Below, piece by piece: positions 1 to 11,300 of a stretch of DNA of 64,000 nucleotides (position 1 is the stretch's first letter; the number at the start of each line of letters is the position of its first letter). The stretch comes from Dioscorea cayenensis subsp. rotundata (taxonomy: Eukaryota; Streptophyta; Magnoliopsida; Dioscoreales; Dioscoreaceae). The DNA lies in contig NC_052474.1 of assembly GCF_009730915.1 (NCBI RefSeq), positions 6,049,501-6,113,500 of the forward strand, given 5' to 3'. The notes under the pieces were generated by a model. The model saw only the letters and a list, made by a program, of their open reading frames with translations, did not search any database and was not told where the DNA came from. A program made the position numbers and the translations under genes.

Positions 1-991
1 TGCTACTGCAGTTGCTGCTACTGCGGATAAACAAAGAGAAGTTTTAGAGGTGTCCCAAGAAACCTTGAGCCCAACACTGATAAACAACTCGGCATGGAAC
101 TTATCGTGAATGAGCAAGTGCAAACTCACGTCTTAGTGCCATAGACACACCTGGTTGTGAGCATGAGACCTAGAGATTTCAGCACAATCATTGCATCTAA
201 GTTACGAAACATCTACATGGAATAGTACCATATAGAACCACGGTTCATGCCTCAACTGTGCAGATGCTATAGAATAATTGGAGAAATTGTAATCGGCTAT
301 GATGGCGCTCATGATGTTCTTCAGTATAGTGCGGAAGTTTAGCGGAGTAATCAGAGGAGGCGACACCAGAGGCGTTAATTTGAATCAAGGGCTTGTTTTG
401 TAGGCAATTATCTCGTTAGGATTACCACTGTTGTTGTTCCTTAATCGAGTGTGCTTGTTGTTTATGTGTGTTTTGTCGCTATCGTAGCTATCACCTTCTA
501 TGCTTTTTGTCCAAAACTTGTTGTGCCTTAAGGTTGTATGTCTTTATGTATATTTGTGTACATTATTGATATGCGGTTCAGTTAGACCTTCTAGCTTTAC
601 TTAAGCGTTGTGGTTGGCTCTGTGATATTGTTGTTAATAGTATGGTGCATAAGTGCAGAGTGAGTTTTGCGCAAGAAGTTGGAAAGAATGTAATGATTCC
701 TGTAATAGCAGTTGGCATAATAAACCTCAGAGTTGGCATTTATCAAGTTCTTGTTTATTGACTTGAACTTTTAGCCGAGTTCTTGTTTTCATTTACCTTG
801 GTAGGGCTTATCGAGTTATTTGGAGTGCACGAGAATCGTGTTGTTGTTTCCAACTCTCGTGAGCGAACCCGTGCCCTCATGTCAAAAGAGGGGGGTTTTT
901 TTTTTGAGTGGTGTAGTCATATAGAGGCCTTAATAAGAGGCCGCACAACCCATCCTGGGAGCCATGCCGGTAGTTATGTGCTTGCATACAT
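1..991. other. Unassigned left flank
   Basis: No reading frame, RNA gene or repeat boundary here could be tied to a known family. Short open stretches exist near the left edge but stop within about 50 codons, and the sequence looks like degraded non-coding or old repeat DNA. It ends at the TA-rich target site of the Harbinger element that begins at 995. Confidence 0.4.
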
Positions 992-1047
992 TAAGGGGGT
1001 GTTTGGTCAGGAAGTGAGTGACCGAAATGGGGGAAGTCTGAAAACAT

Positions 1048-1232
1048 CACTTCGGTGAAAGTGTGAATTTCAGTTAAAAGTCTTGACTTCCATGTGTTTG
1101 GTTGAGAGGGAAATCCCCACTTCAGTAACCACTTCAGGTGTTTGGATGATGGAAATGAAAACCTGAAATACATCACTTCAGTAGTTTCTTGTGTTTGGTA
1201 ACACTTAAGTGGGGTTATGATCACCACTTCGG
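1048..1232 (+). repeat. Left subterminal cluster of CACTTCRG motifs
   Basis: Five copies of CACTTCGG or CACTTCAG start at 1048, 1118, 1130, 1174 and 1225, just inside the left end of the Harbinger element. Further copies lie just inside the right end at 7699, 7750 and 7762. Repeated subterminal motifs of this kind often bind the transposase complex in DNA transposons. That role is inferred here. Confidence 0.6.
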
Positions 1233-2548
1233 TATAGAGGTGAGGTTACCCCATATTTATTATATAGGTTATTTCTTGAAAATGTAACATTGTCTATTAA
1301 CATATTTAAATGATAAATTTGGTTATTTTTAAGTCTACATTTTTAATTGAATTAATTTTGTTTGTTTTCTTATAACCCCAAAATTAAGGCATGTATTACT
1401 GTATAAGATTTATATTTTTTTAAAAATTTTTTTAACATTATGATCTTTAAATTATAATTGCTTTGAAATAGTTTTTTTCTAAGTACAAGTTATATATCTA
1501 GTTTTACAAAATATTACCAAATTAAATATATCTAATAAATTTACATATGATAATCACACAAAAAAAACTTGGAACCTGTAGATTTGTAAGAAAATAAAAC
1601 AATCCTTAATTATTATCTTTGAAACTTTTCTAACAAACCTTCAATCACCCATACATTACTATGAACATAAACCATAAAAAAAAAAAAATAGATCCAAAAG
1701 CGGTTCAAGCCCACGCTCAAAACATTTCATGTACCATTGCAACTGATAGACTGGATTGCTTCATTTAAGCAACAAACTGCTGCGCTGCTAAAAGAAAATA
1801 CGAAATTCACAAAATATATACTTCACTAAAAAGCCATAAAAATTCAGCATACTCTGTCATTTGTTCAAACAGTTACCAAAGAGATGGTGAGTGAAAACAT
1901 ACAAACATAACAATTTGTATCTGTCAATACATGCACCCAGCAATGTCTTGATTTCAAAAGTTTTGCCACACAACAATAAGCACTGGGAACCCAGTTTTCC
2001 AGCCTCAGAGTTTTGAATAGAAGACCCCAACGTTGTTTTGTCTGAGCAACTGTATTTGTAGTATCTCAAGGAGACCCATCCACATGCCTCATAAACGTCT
2101 CCTACAAGTGTAATTGCAATTAAAATCTTGTATATCCAAAATAAAACATATAATAAGCACTACAACAACACACACACAAATCTATATATTTACCTGCAAA
2201 ACTTCAGTATCACAATCTTCAATGATCTCATGAAATACACAACTCATTCTTTGTCTTCAAAATAATCATGGTGTACCTCTGATCACAATCCATTACTGCT
2301 ACTCAAATGTCTTCTTACATGTCTGCCTCATGTCGGAAGCAAGTCCTGTCTTCTTGGCATGGCTCAGGTAATAGCAAGAGTGACAATATGCACATTCATT
2401 GGTATTGTTCTTTTTGTAAAAACAACCAAAGCAACCAGAAACTATACAAGGTGGCTGCAATGGTGGCAGCACGTGCCTCCTAACATGCATATCAAAAAAA
2501 GACTAACGGTGTAAAGAACATGTGAATCAAATCCTTCAAACATGCATA

Positions 2549-3620
2549 TCAGAATATAATGACAGTTTTAAAAAAAGATTAATAGCAAACAAGTGAACAT
2601 GGAAAACAACATAACTATGATATTGTTATCCATATAAAAAAAACAAGAAATACCAACTGATTCAAGGGGAAAAAATATACATACAGTGATTAAAGAAATT
2701 CAGTAAGAAAATCAGCAGGTCATTCTTGACAACATAATATGACAGATATCGGAACAGGTATAATCCTTTTAACTATTTCAGAATATAATAATAGTTTTTC
2801 AAAAATAATTAACAGCGAACAAGTAAAACATGGAAAAGAATAGACCTATGATATGATTATCCATGAAAAAAGAACAAAATGTACCAACTGAATCTAGGGA
2901 AGAGAAATAAACATACAAGGAATAAAGAAATTCAGTAAGGAAAATCAGTAGGTCATTGTAGACAACATAATATGAAAGATTTCAAAACAATTATAATCCT
3001 TTTAACTAGTTCAGAGTTTAATGATAGTTTTCAGAAATGATTAACAACAACAAGTGAAACATGGAAAACAACAGACCTACAATGAAAATATCCATGAAAA
3101 ACAACAAGAATTACCAACTGAATTAGGGGAAAAAAATAAACATACAAGGAATAAAGAAAATTAGCAGGTCAATATTAACAACATAATATGAAAGATTTCT
3201 TAACAAGTATAATGAAAAGAATATAATGACAGTTTCCAGAAATGATTAACATCGAACAAGTGAAACATGAAAGGATCAGACCTATGATATTGTTATACAT
3301 GAAAAAGAATGCACCAATTGAATCTGGGGGAAAAAATGAGCATACAAGGAATAAAGAAATCAGCATGTCAATATTAACAACATAATATGAAAGATTTTAG
3401 AACAAGTATAATGAAAAGAATATAATGACAGTTTCCAGAATTGATTAACAACAAACAAGTGAAACATGAAAAGAACAGACCTATGATTAACTGCAAAAGT
3501 GAAACATGAAAAGAACAGACCTATGATATTGTTATCCATGAAAAAAAGACAAGAAATACCAAGTGATTCAAGGGGGAAAAACATACAAGGAATAAACAAA
3601 ATAAACCACGAAAGGAAAAG
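2549..3620. repeat. Degenerate tandem repeat, five units of about 200-230 bp
   Basis: Five related units begin near 2549, 2779, 3010, 3217 and 3416, each opening with a variant of cagaatataatgacagttt. Each unit continues through shared blocks (aacaagtgaaacatggaaaa, cctatgatattgttatccatg, acatacaaggaataaagaaa). Spacing shortens from about 230 to about 200 bp toward the right through internal deletions. The array lies downstream of the transposase stop inside the Harbinger element. Short open frames here are by-products of the repeat and show no protein family. Confidence 0.75.
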
Positions 3621-3746
3621 TGAAGCATTTAAACAGAACATGTAGTCCAGACATTGTAGGTTAAGGGAAAAAACAAATTGGCAACAAGAAAGCATGCAAC
3701 GATAAAGATGTCCTTACTAATACCCATAACAAGCTATAAGTAATGA

Positions 3747-5088
3747 TCACACAAATCCACTATATCGATCCCACATGTCATGCGCTATCTTGTCTCTAAG
3801 TTCAATCCATTGTCGATTTTCTTCTCGTTGTTCTTGTTGTGATCGAGGTTGTGATGGCATAATTTGGTCATAATGTTGAGTGATTCCTTCATCCAAGAGT
3901 ATAACATTTGGGTCGACACCTGCTATGTAGTTATGCAATATGCAACATGCGATAACTAACCTAACCTGTGTTCTGAATAGGAAGAATGGATGTGATGTAA
4001 GGATTTTGAAACGGTTCTTCAAGATTGAGAAAGCGCGCTCTACTCGAGACCGAAGCATCGAGTGTCGAAGATTGAACAATTCCTTGGGGTTTGTTGGAGC
4101 GCGTCCACTATGCTCTTTTAAGTGGTACCTAACACCTCGATATGGTGCTATGAAACCATGCATAGTGTTATAACCGGCGTCTACACGATAATATTTCCCT
4201 ACAAGAATGGTATTCGTCAAGTGGACTATCTTGAAATATTTTAATTGCTAAAATGTAAGGTTTCCTACCTTCTATCATTTTTAAACCTTCAGGTTGTGGT
4301 CTTGATAGTGCATCTTTTAGGACAGTGAAGTCATTGGCTGATCCTTCCTAACCCGCCAACACATAAGTGAACTGCAAGTCAGGGTTCACTACAGCTAAGA
4401 CATTTTGTGTTGGGCCTTTTCGACCACGAAACCGAGGTAGTTCTTGAGGAGGGACGGACGCATCAATATGCGTCCCGTCTAGCAAACCTATACAGTCCTA
4501 CACGACAAAAGTTTATGAAGGAACATGGAACGAATGATTTAAGGGGAAATTATTAAATTTTATATGTCAAGTTTACTTACTTTGAAAAATGGGTACTAGT
4601 TCGGGTTACATTAGATTTCCGAGTGACAATTGCTGCAAGGGGGGTGTACAAAATCATCTCGAATGGCACAAATAGCGTTGAGTACGTTATTGAAATATCG
4701 ACTTATTGTTTCACCAGATCGAACATATTCAACCCTCATGGTCCTATTTTTTGTATTGTGACCAACAATGTGCAAGAACATGGATAACTGTTCCTCGACA
4801 GATACATGACGTGTGTCGAGAAGGAGATGCTTGTTACGCATGATCGACGCTAGATGCATAAAAGGACCTACATCCATCCTAAGGTAACTCACACAATAGT
4901 CGCGACCACTCCTTAAAACACGTTCCATATGCTTTTTTTCTAGTTAGGTCCCGAAATATAGATGGTTCTTTACTTCTCCCTCGCCTAGGTTGATTCATTT
5001 CCTCAATTAGGCAGGCGACAACCACAACAATGGTAGTGAACGCCGCAACCAATGGCCTCACACGTTTGTTATTAATCCAGCTAGCCAT
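3747..5088 (-). pseudogene. Harbinger transposase pseudogene (DDE nuclease)
   Basis: Three minus-strand blocks give a Harbinger transposase. The first runs from about 5088 to 4581 and ends in YPFFK. The second is 4497-4269 and starts DCIGLLDGTHIDA. The third is 4199-3747 and runs GKYYRVDAGY to VERAFSILKNRF. The blocks are joined by short introns with GT-AG signals. Catalytic landmarks are visible: the DGTHI aspartate, the VDAGY region and the VERAF glutamate. The gene is dead. A frameshift lies in an A-run near 4945. Two in-frame stops come just before YPFFK. A stop also replaces the Trp of the conserved AGWEGSA motif (near 4350). The family cuts and pastes DNA at TWA targets with a Myb-like partner protein, which is absent here. 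Confidence 0.88.
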
Positions 5089-5236
5089 CTACATAATAAG
5101 GATGACATTATTGGTTTCGACATTAACATATTAACTGAATTCAGTACATAGAACTCATGAATTGGCGGCTACAAAACTAAGCAGAAGGCTACTTTAGTGT
5201 ATCTGTATATACCTAATGCAATGGATCAGACACATA

Positions 5237-6330
5237 GGTAATGCATCTTTTCAAAATTAAACAAAGGCTGAGAATAACATTCAAACCAAAGCCAGAACAT
5301 GCTATGGTTACATCAGGAAAAGAAAAATAAAAGTCAACAATGAAATAACATGGTATGATTGCCATATAAAAATAAGAGCATAAATCAGATAATAGGTAAT
5401 GCATCTTCAAAATTAACCAAAGGCTGAGAATAACATTCAAACCAAAGCCAGAACATGCTATGGTTACATCAGGAAAGAAAAATAAAAGTTAACAATGAAA
5501 TAACATGGTATGACTGCCATATAAAAATAAGAGCATAAATAAGATAATAGGTAATGCATCTTCAAAATTAACCAAAGGTTGAGAATAACATTCAAACCAA
5601 AGCCAGAACATGCTATGGTTATATCAGGAAATAAAAATAAAAGTCAACAATGAAATAACATGGTATGGTTGCCATATAAAAATAAGAGCATAAATCAGAT
5701 AATAGGTAATGCATCTTCAAAATTAACCAAAGGCTGAGAATAACATTCAAACCAAAGCTAGAACATGCTATGGTTGCATCAAGAAAGAAAAATAAAAGTC
5801 AACAATGAAATAACATGGTATGACTGCCATATAAAAATAAGAGCATAAATCAGATAATAGGTAATGCATCTTCAAAATTAACCTAAGGCTGAGAATAACA
5901 TTCAAACCAAAGCCAAAACATGCTATGGTTACATCAGGGAAGAAAAATAAAAATCAACAATGAAATAACATGGTATGACTGCCATATAAAAATAAGAGCA
6001 TAAATGAGATAATAGGTAATGCATCTTCAAAATTAACCAAAGGCTGAGAATAACATTCAAACCAAAGCCAAAACATGCTATGGTTACATCAGGGAAGAAA
6101 AATAAAAATCAACAATGAAATAACATGGTATGACTGCCATATAAAAATAAGAGCATAAATGAGATAATAGGTAATGCATCTTCAAAATTAACCAAAGGCT
6201 GAGAATAATATTCAAACCAAAGCCAGAACATGCTATGGTTACATCAGGAAAAGAAAAATAAAAGTCAACAATGAAATAACATGGTATGATTGTCATATAA
6301 AAATAAGAGCATAAATCAACTAATAGGTAG
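5237..6330. repeat. Tandem array, seven copies of a 155 bp unit
   Basis: The marker ggtaatgcatctt recurs at 5237, 5395, 5550, 5705, 5860, 6015 and 6170. The spacing is 158 bp once and then exactly 155 bp five times. Units are nearly identical, differing by scattered single bases, so the array expanded recently relative to the decayed transposase beside it. The array lies between the transposase start and the right end of the Harbinger element. The unit length is not a multiple of three, so the long hydrophobic minus-strand frames through it are not genes. Confidence 0.92.
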
Positions 6331-6696
6331 GAAGATGTGTTTGACAAATAGGAAAATACAAGCCCAAGTGGCTTTCATATTATGCAGTTAGGACGGAAAA
6401 TAAAGCAAAACAAAATTTATAACACACAACTCTCAGAATTGATGCAATGAAGATCTATAAGGAAATGAGAAAGATATGCACTAAAACAAATTGCATATAT
6501 ATGAAAATATGGCAAGCAATAAATAAGATATAAGTGAGACATATATAATCAAACATGGCATTTATGCAAGTTAGTAAAATAATAAAACTAAAGAGAAAAT
6601 TTATGCCATATCAAGATCAACAGAGAATTAAATCAAAATTAAAAATGAGGGTAAGGAGGTTTCAATATAAAATAAACTAGAATCAACAAAAAAAAA

Positions 6697-7220
6697 ATTA
6701 ATGTTGTTGCATATCTGTAAGGAAAAAGAAGAATGGTTGAATGAAACCCTGAAAAAATACACACACGCCATATCAAGGAAAAAACAAAACGAGAAAAAAT
6801 GATGGTAAGGTAAGAAGATCACATGATAAATAACCTAGAATCGACGAAGGGAAAAAATTGATGTTCTTGTAGATCTATAAAAAAAAAAAAGAATGGGGCA
6901 AGACAAACCCCTAAAAAAACATACACACACATTCGCATCCTCAAAAAAACTTAAGGAAAAAACTGAGAAAAAAACCATGGTAAGATGATTACTTGATGAC
7001 TAGAAGCAATAAAAAAAAATCCTTTGATGTTCTTGCAGATCTATAAGAAACAAGAAGAACGACAGAAGATAAACCCTAGAAAAAAATACAGATATGTTCG
7101 TATCCTCAGAAAAACTAAATGAAAAAACCAACTGAGAAAAACGATGGTATGAAGATTGCATGATAAAACCCAAAAAAATGATGTTCTTGCAGATCTGTAC
7201 CAAATAACAAGAACGGAAGC
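6697..7220. repeat. Degenerate tandem repeat, four units of about 160 bp
   Basis: The block ttgatgttcttgcagatct and its variants recur at 6697, 6856, 7023 and 7179, spaced 159, 167 and 156 bp. Each is followed by an A-rich run and a block resembling aaaccctgaaaaaatacaca. The units are more diverged than the adjacent 155 bp array and do not share its sequence, so this is a separate array in the same transposon. Confidence 0.7.
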
Positions 7221-7788
7221 CGGAAAACAAATTACAACAAACCGCGAGGAAAACGAAAAGAAAAATGTAAAAAAAAAAAACTCACATAAACATCATCGTT
7301 CACACCCGTTGGGAAAAGAGATGGCTACCAAGTAGATGGTGGTAGAGAGACTGGTAGACGGCGAAAGAGAGACCAATAGACGGTGAATTAAAAAAGGGGA
7401 ATCAGCTGAAGGAGATGAAGGGGCCAAGTAGACGACGAGAAAGAGGCCAGGTTGAGGCCGAAGAGGGAAGACGGAGAGATCGAGATGGCGAAGCAATCAA
7501 AACCCTAGACGGGGTGATGGCAAAAAGACGGGGTGAAGTGGCCTGGGAAATGGGAAAAGACGGGGTGATTGTAAGCAAAAGCACGTGGGACCATGTGACG
7601 GAAGTCAGATGGTTCAAACCCGACTTCAGGGTTTTTTCGCCGAAGTTAAATGGGGAACTTGCTGGTTTTGGAAGTCGGGAAATCGACATTTCGGACTCCA
7701 CTTCGGCGAACCAAACACAAGGAAATCGTTGGGAACTCACCGGTTCAGTCACTTCGGCCTCCACTTCGGCGAACCAAACACGCTCTAA

Positions 7789-8036
7789 GTGTAAGGCAAC
7801 ACAAGGTCACCAGAAGGGAATGCGGGCTACTGTGCGCTTGCACAAGTGGTCGCACGTGGTAAAACAAGCGTGTGCAGGCTAATGTGCGCCCGTATATGAA
7901 ATTGTATACATGATAGTAATTTACTACAGTGTTGTGTTGTTATTCTATGGATATTGTTAGCTTTGCGGTGACTCGAGGTTTGAGCGGTGTGGGTACCCCA
8001 CCTCAAGTTGTAGCGTCCCGGGGCCTGACACCCACT
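7789..8036. other. Spacer between Harbinger element and gypsy remnant
   Basis: This stretch starts at the right target duplication of the Harbinger element. It may be degraded retroelement sequence continuing into the gypsy remnant, but no frame or motif supports a firm call. Confidence 0.3.
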
Positions 8037-9164
8037 TTTTAGTCCTCGGCCCCATTTGATCGCTCTACAAGTGGCGGTTGTTTTCATTCGAGATATCGTT
8101 CGACTACATGAGTTCCTATCATCCATCATCTCTGATTGCGGCCCCATATTCATCAGTACCTTCTTGATAGAGCTTTTTTGACTGCAAGGGATTGTTCTCG
8201 CCATGAGTGGCGCGTACCACCCTTAGTGCGATGGCCAAACAAAAGTTCTCAATCGTTATTTAGAAGAATACTTCCGTTGCTTCGTTATCGACTGCCTGTG
8301 TGGATGGCTCCAGTTCCTACCGTGGATGGAGTGTGGCACTATAAAACCACTTGGCACTCGACTATTAGAATGTCACCACATGAGGCTGTGTTTGGCCGTG
8401 CTCCAACATCATTGCTCAACTACGTGGTTGGGTTGTCTCCAGCCGCCACACTTGATGATCTGCTTCTCAACCAGACTATCATTCTGGACACTCTCATAGC
8501 AACCTCCCAACGTACACAACAACGCGTGCGAGACCAGGCCAATGACAAGCGCCGTGATGTATCTTTCGTAGTGGATGGCTGGGTCTTTCTCCGCCTTCAG
8601 CCACATCGACATCTTGATTACTCATCGGCAAAACCATAAGCTCTCACGACGTTTTTTACGGGCCCTTTCGCGTCTTAGCTCGCATTGGCCCTGTTGCCTA
8701 TTGAATGGAGTTGTCGTTAGGCACTCACATTCACGATGTATTTCATGTTTTGAAGCTTCAATGCTTCCTGGGAAATCTTGTGGCCCCATCCAATCCTTTG
8801 CCTTCCGACTTCGTAAATGACCAACCCATACTCCAACCCACCATGGATCTATTCGATCATGTTTTTCTCATTCATGGATACCCTCTCCACCAATACTCGT
8901 CCAATGGCAAGGCCAGTCTAAGTCCGATGCAACTTGAGAATCCCTGACATTTTCAGCGGGATTATCTTACTTTCCACCTTGAATACAAGGTGTTGTCTGG
9001 ATGGGCGACAATTGATGCAGAAGGTGACAAGAATGAGGCACTAACTCATGACACAGACATAACAAAGGTTCGTAGGAGTAGTCTCACCAACAAGATGTTG
9101 ACACGTAGCACAAAATACCAGGATTACGTCGCATGTCAAGGTGTTGGTCATTTGAATGTAATGT
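8037..9164 (+). pseudogene. Ty3/gypsy retrotransposon integrase remnant
   Basis: Broken plus-strand frames give the 3' half of a gypsy pol gene. They start with FIRDIVRLHEFLSSIISDC, matching the integrase core around its second aspartate, which is degraded here. A degraded copy of the family's HPQSDGQTE block follows (GAYHP, stop, CDGQTKVLNRYLEEYFRC). Next come TWHSTIRMSPHEAVFGRAP and VDGWVFLRLQPHR, and finally YGPFRVLARIGPVAY followed by a stop and IHDVFHVLKLQ. In-frame stops and at least two frameshifts make it inactive. In living copies this protein inserts the retrotransposon cDNA. No gag, protease or reverse transcriptase was seen upstream, so the copy is truncated. Confidence 0.85.
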
Positions 9165-9480
9165 AGCCAATAAGAGTAAAAGGGTGATAGTGGTAGTAAG
9201 CAATTATATCATTATAATGGTATAGAGTCTGTAACCAATAGGGATTGTACACCTAATAGTCTGTTACATTATGCATGCTTTAAATGAATGGGAGAACCAC
9301 GACAAGGGAGTCAGAGAAATCTTCCTCATTTCTCCTTCTCTTCCTTCTTCTCTGTATCTCCTTTCTCCTCTTCAACCACTCTTCTCATTCTGGGCGCTCA
9401 ATGGAACCTCTCAGCTAGCATCAGGAACACTCGGAATGGATCTTGCTCCAAGAAGGGGAAGAAGAGTCCTTCTTGACCTT
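9165..9480 (+). mobile_element. Probable 3' LTR of the gypsy remnant
   Basis: Directly after the gypsy coding tail lies a non-coding block with LTR-like character: a short AT-rich stretch, then aatgaatgggagaacc, then a pyrimidine-rich run (ccttctctttcttcttc style). No second LTR exists in the window to compare with, so both ends are uncertain. Confidence 0.35.
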
Positions 9481-9599
9481 AAATCTATCATCTTCCTTTT
9501 TATAACTTACTATACTCCATGTATTTCCATGGGTGTGTCAAATCGTAGCATAACCCATCATGTTTAAAAGTTAAAGACAAAGCTTAAATCGAATGATAT

Positions 9600-10310
9600 T
9601 TGCGATGTTTAGATGCGGTTTGATGAAGATCAGTTTATCTGGTGTTGTAAGAGGTTTTCCAGAGAATAGGATTGGGTAGCAATTCCTGCCAAAGGCTTTC
9701 TTGTTGGAAGCGCTGATTCAAGCATCCAAGTTGAATTCATGGCCCTGGAGATTGCTCTAGAGCTTTGTAGACAAAGGAACATCTACCCAGATCAAATTTA
9801 TTTGAATTGCTTAACTCTAACAAATTTGCTCCGTATGGCCAACGATCAAATGGTCTATTGGTATACGGGTCGCCGATAGAGTCTTCATCGAGTGGTGAGA
9901 GTTCGATTCTCGACTGAGGGCATATTTCTGGGAGATGTGAGCGATGGTTGTGTGCGGGTGGTCCCAACGCCCATGTGTACGTGGGCCCCACCCCCACTTG
10001 CTCCACCGAGGCTTGTGCACGCCCCTGACGATTTAGCAGGGCCTTCGGGCTGTCTGTTCCTCTTGTCAAAAAAAAAATTGCCCACGTACTGAGGGCTCAA
10101 CAGTTCGTTAGAGGTTTAAGAACAAGATAGTTAGCATCAAGAGACGCCTCAGATATTGGTCAATGTCACTCCAGAATACATTCCTCAATTCTTGAATCAT
10201 CTAGCTGACACCATTGCCTTGTATGGAAGTGATAACCCGGCCTTTCTCTTTGTCAAAGGGGTCTTGAATTGGCCAGATGGCTTTCGATGTTGTAAATTTG
10301 GTTGGTTTTC
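9600..10310 (+). pseudogene. LINE RNase H domain remnant, split by a SINE
   Basis: The translation before the SINE contains VEFMALEIALELCRQRNI and DQIYLNCLTLTNLL. The translation after it contains IPQFLNHLADTIALYGSDNP. Together these match the C-terminal RNase H-like domain found at the end of plant LINE polyproteins and LINE-derived reverse-transcriptase-like proteins. Frames are interrupted and no reverse transcriptase is present, so this is a truncated, dead copy. Reading across the SINE insertion site restores the continuity of the domain, which supports the insertion boundaries. Confidence 0.65.
9836..10077 (+). mobile_element. tRNA-derived SINE
   Basis: This 242 bp element has RNA polymerase III promoter boxes: box A tggtctattgg at 9851 and box B gttcgattct at 9901. 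An unrelated body follows and the element ends in a run of about ten A. Imperfect target duplications flank it (ttgctccgta at 9826-9835 and ttgcccacgta at 10078-10088). It sits inside the LINE RNase H remnant. There is no acceptor stem or CCA-proximal pairing, so it is not a functional tRNA gene. Confidence 0.7.
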
Positions 10311-10366
10311 TCTTTTGTTATGCTGTATTTTATGTCATGTGTGCTCTCCTTGTTTAACTACTCTTT

Positions 10367-10383
10367 TGTGTGTGTGTGTGTGT
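10367..10383. repeat. (TG)n microsatellite
   Basis: A run of about eight TG units lies just past the LINE remnant. Confidence 0.85.
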
Positions 10384-10481
10384 TTCTTAGTTGTTGTCAT
10401 AGTTGTGGATATTGTGAACAAAATGAAGTTCAACTCTCCTCAGGTCACAGTTAAATAGTCCTTTGGATTTTCTTTTTTATT

Positions 10482-10482
<1 letters not shown>

Positions 10483-10519
<37 letters not shown>
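10483..10519. repeat. (TTA)n microsatellite
   Basis: About twelve TTA units follow a T-rich stretch. It is a likely polymorphic locus. Confidence 0.9.
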
Positions 10520-11142
10520 TTTGCCATTCTCCATCTTCCACATGAACTAAGCGAATAAGTGGAATGGCTAATTAATCCAACTTTGACTCCCAAGCTAATT
10601 TCCATACACTGCTATGAGGATATTACAAGCCAGTTATAGAGTTGTAATACTTTATCTCATGAATTTGTTTGCTAAGTAATCATATTGGTAGAGCTAGATG
10701 ACCTCCAGGACGCTATCACTAGAACAAGGAAAGAGGTTTACTATAGCTGTAGAATTTGTTGCTATTCCTTCAAAAACTTTATCGATGAACCCACATCAGG
10801 TATTGATGCAAGAGCAGCTTCTATCGTAATGGGAACGGAACGGTAAGGAACATAGTAGACACAAGAAGACCAATTGTTTGTAGAATCCTTCAGCTCAGTA
10901 CTAACATTTGTCAATCCTTTGGCTAGGTCATAGGTGAGAACTAGTCTATTACTGTCATTTCACTTCTATATGGTATAGTTATGCTGAGGAAGAACAGAGG
11001 CCGAGTAATATACATCTGTCTGTCCATTGGGACACAAATCTAATGAGATGATTTCACAGACATGAGGCATCATAGCCATGGTATTGGTTGGCTTTGCTGT
11101 CTTATTTGCCTTCCTGTTTGCTTTCAAGCAAAGATTAGAAGG

Positions 11143-11300
11143 CCTTGATAAACTGAACCAATTCTTCTGTTTTTCTTTTGGTTGGGTGGGGGTGCTATGG
11201 TCATGGAGCCTTGATAAAATGAACCAATTCGTTTTTTGTGAGTGTGTGAGGAGGGAGCAGATACTCATGGAGTCTTGATAAACTGAATCTCTTTTTCTTT
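11143..11300. repeat. Three-unit tandem repeat, about 65-70 bp period
   Basis: The block cttgataaactgaaccaatt and close variants occur at about 11143, 11213 and 11275, each followed by a T-rich run. The units are diverged. No function is evident. Confidence 0.6.

Larger units (their letters stand above)
995..7785 (-). mobile_element. PIF/Harbinger DNA transposon, non-functional copy
   Basis: The ends are imperfect terminal inverted repeats: GGGGGTGTTTGGTC at the left and, read inward, GAGCGTGTTTGGTTC at the right. They are flanked on both sides by the 3 bp duplication TAA (992-994 and 7786-7788), the target size typical of PIF/Harbinger. A broken Harbinger transposase lies on the minus strand inside. 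The second Harbinger gene (Myb/SANT-like) was not found in the left part, so the copy has probably lost it. At 6.8 kb the element is large for this family, and much of the extra length is three tandem-repeat arrays on both sides of the transposase. Subterminal zones carry a recurring CACTTCRG motif. Superfamily assignment is firm. Family name is unknown. Confidence 0.88.

Noticed and set aside
783..1227. Plus and minus open frames over the left Harbinger end
   Set aside because: They overlap the inverted repeat and subterminal motifs and resemble no protein.
2299..2490. Cys-rich minus-strand frame of 63 codons
   Set aside because: Short, inside a transposon, with no recognised family and no splice context.
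5237..6330. Possible CRISPR array
   Set aside because: Units are contiguous with no unique spacers, and the genome is a plant's.
5213..6347. Repeated hydrophobic minus-strand open frames (…SYFYMAIIPCYFIVDFYFSF…)
   Set aside because: They are translations of the 155 bp tandem array. The unit is not a multiple of three and there is no family match.
9836..9915. tRNA gene
   Set aside because: Box A and box B are present but the acceptor and anticodon stems do not form. The A-tail and target duplications show a SINE.
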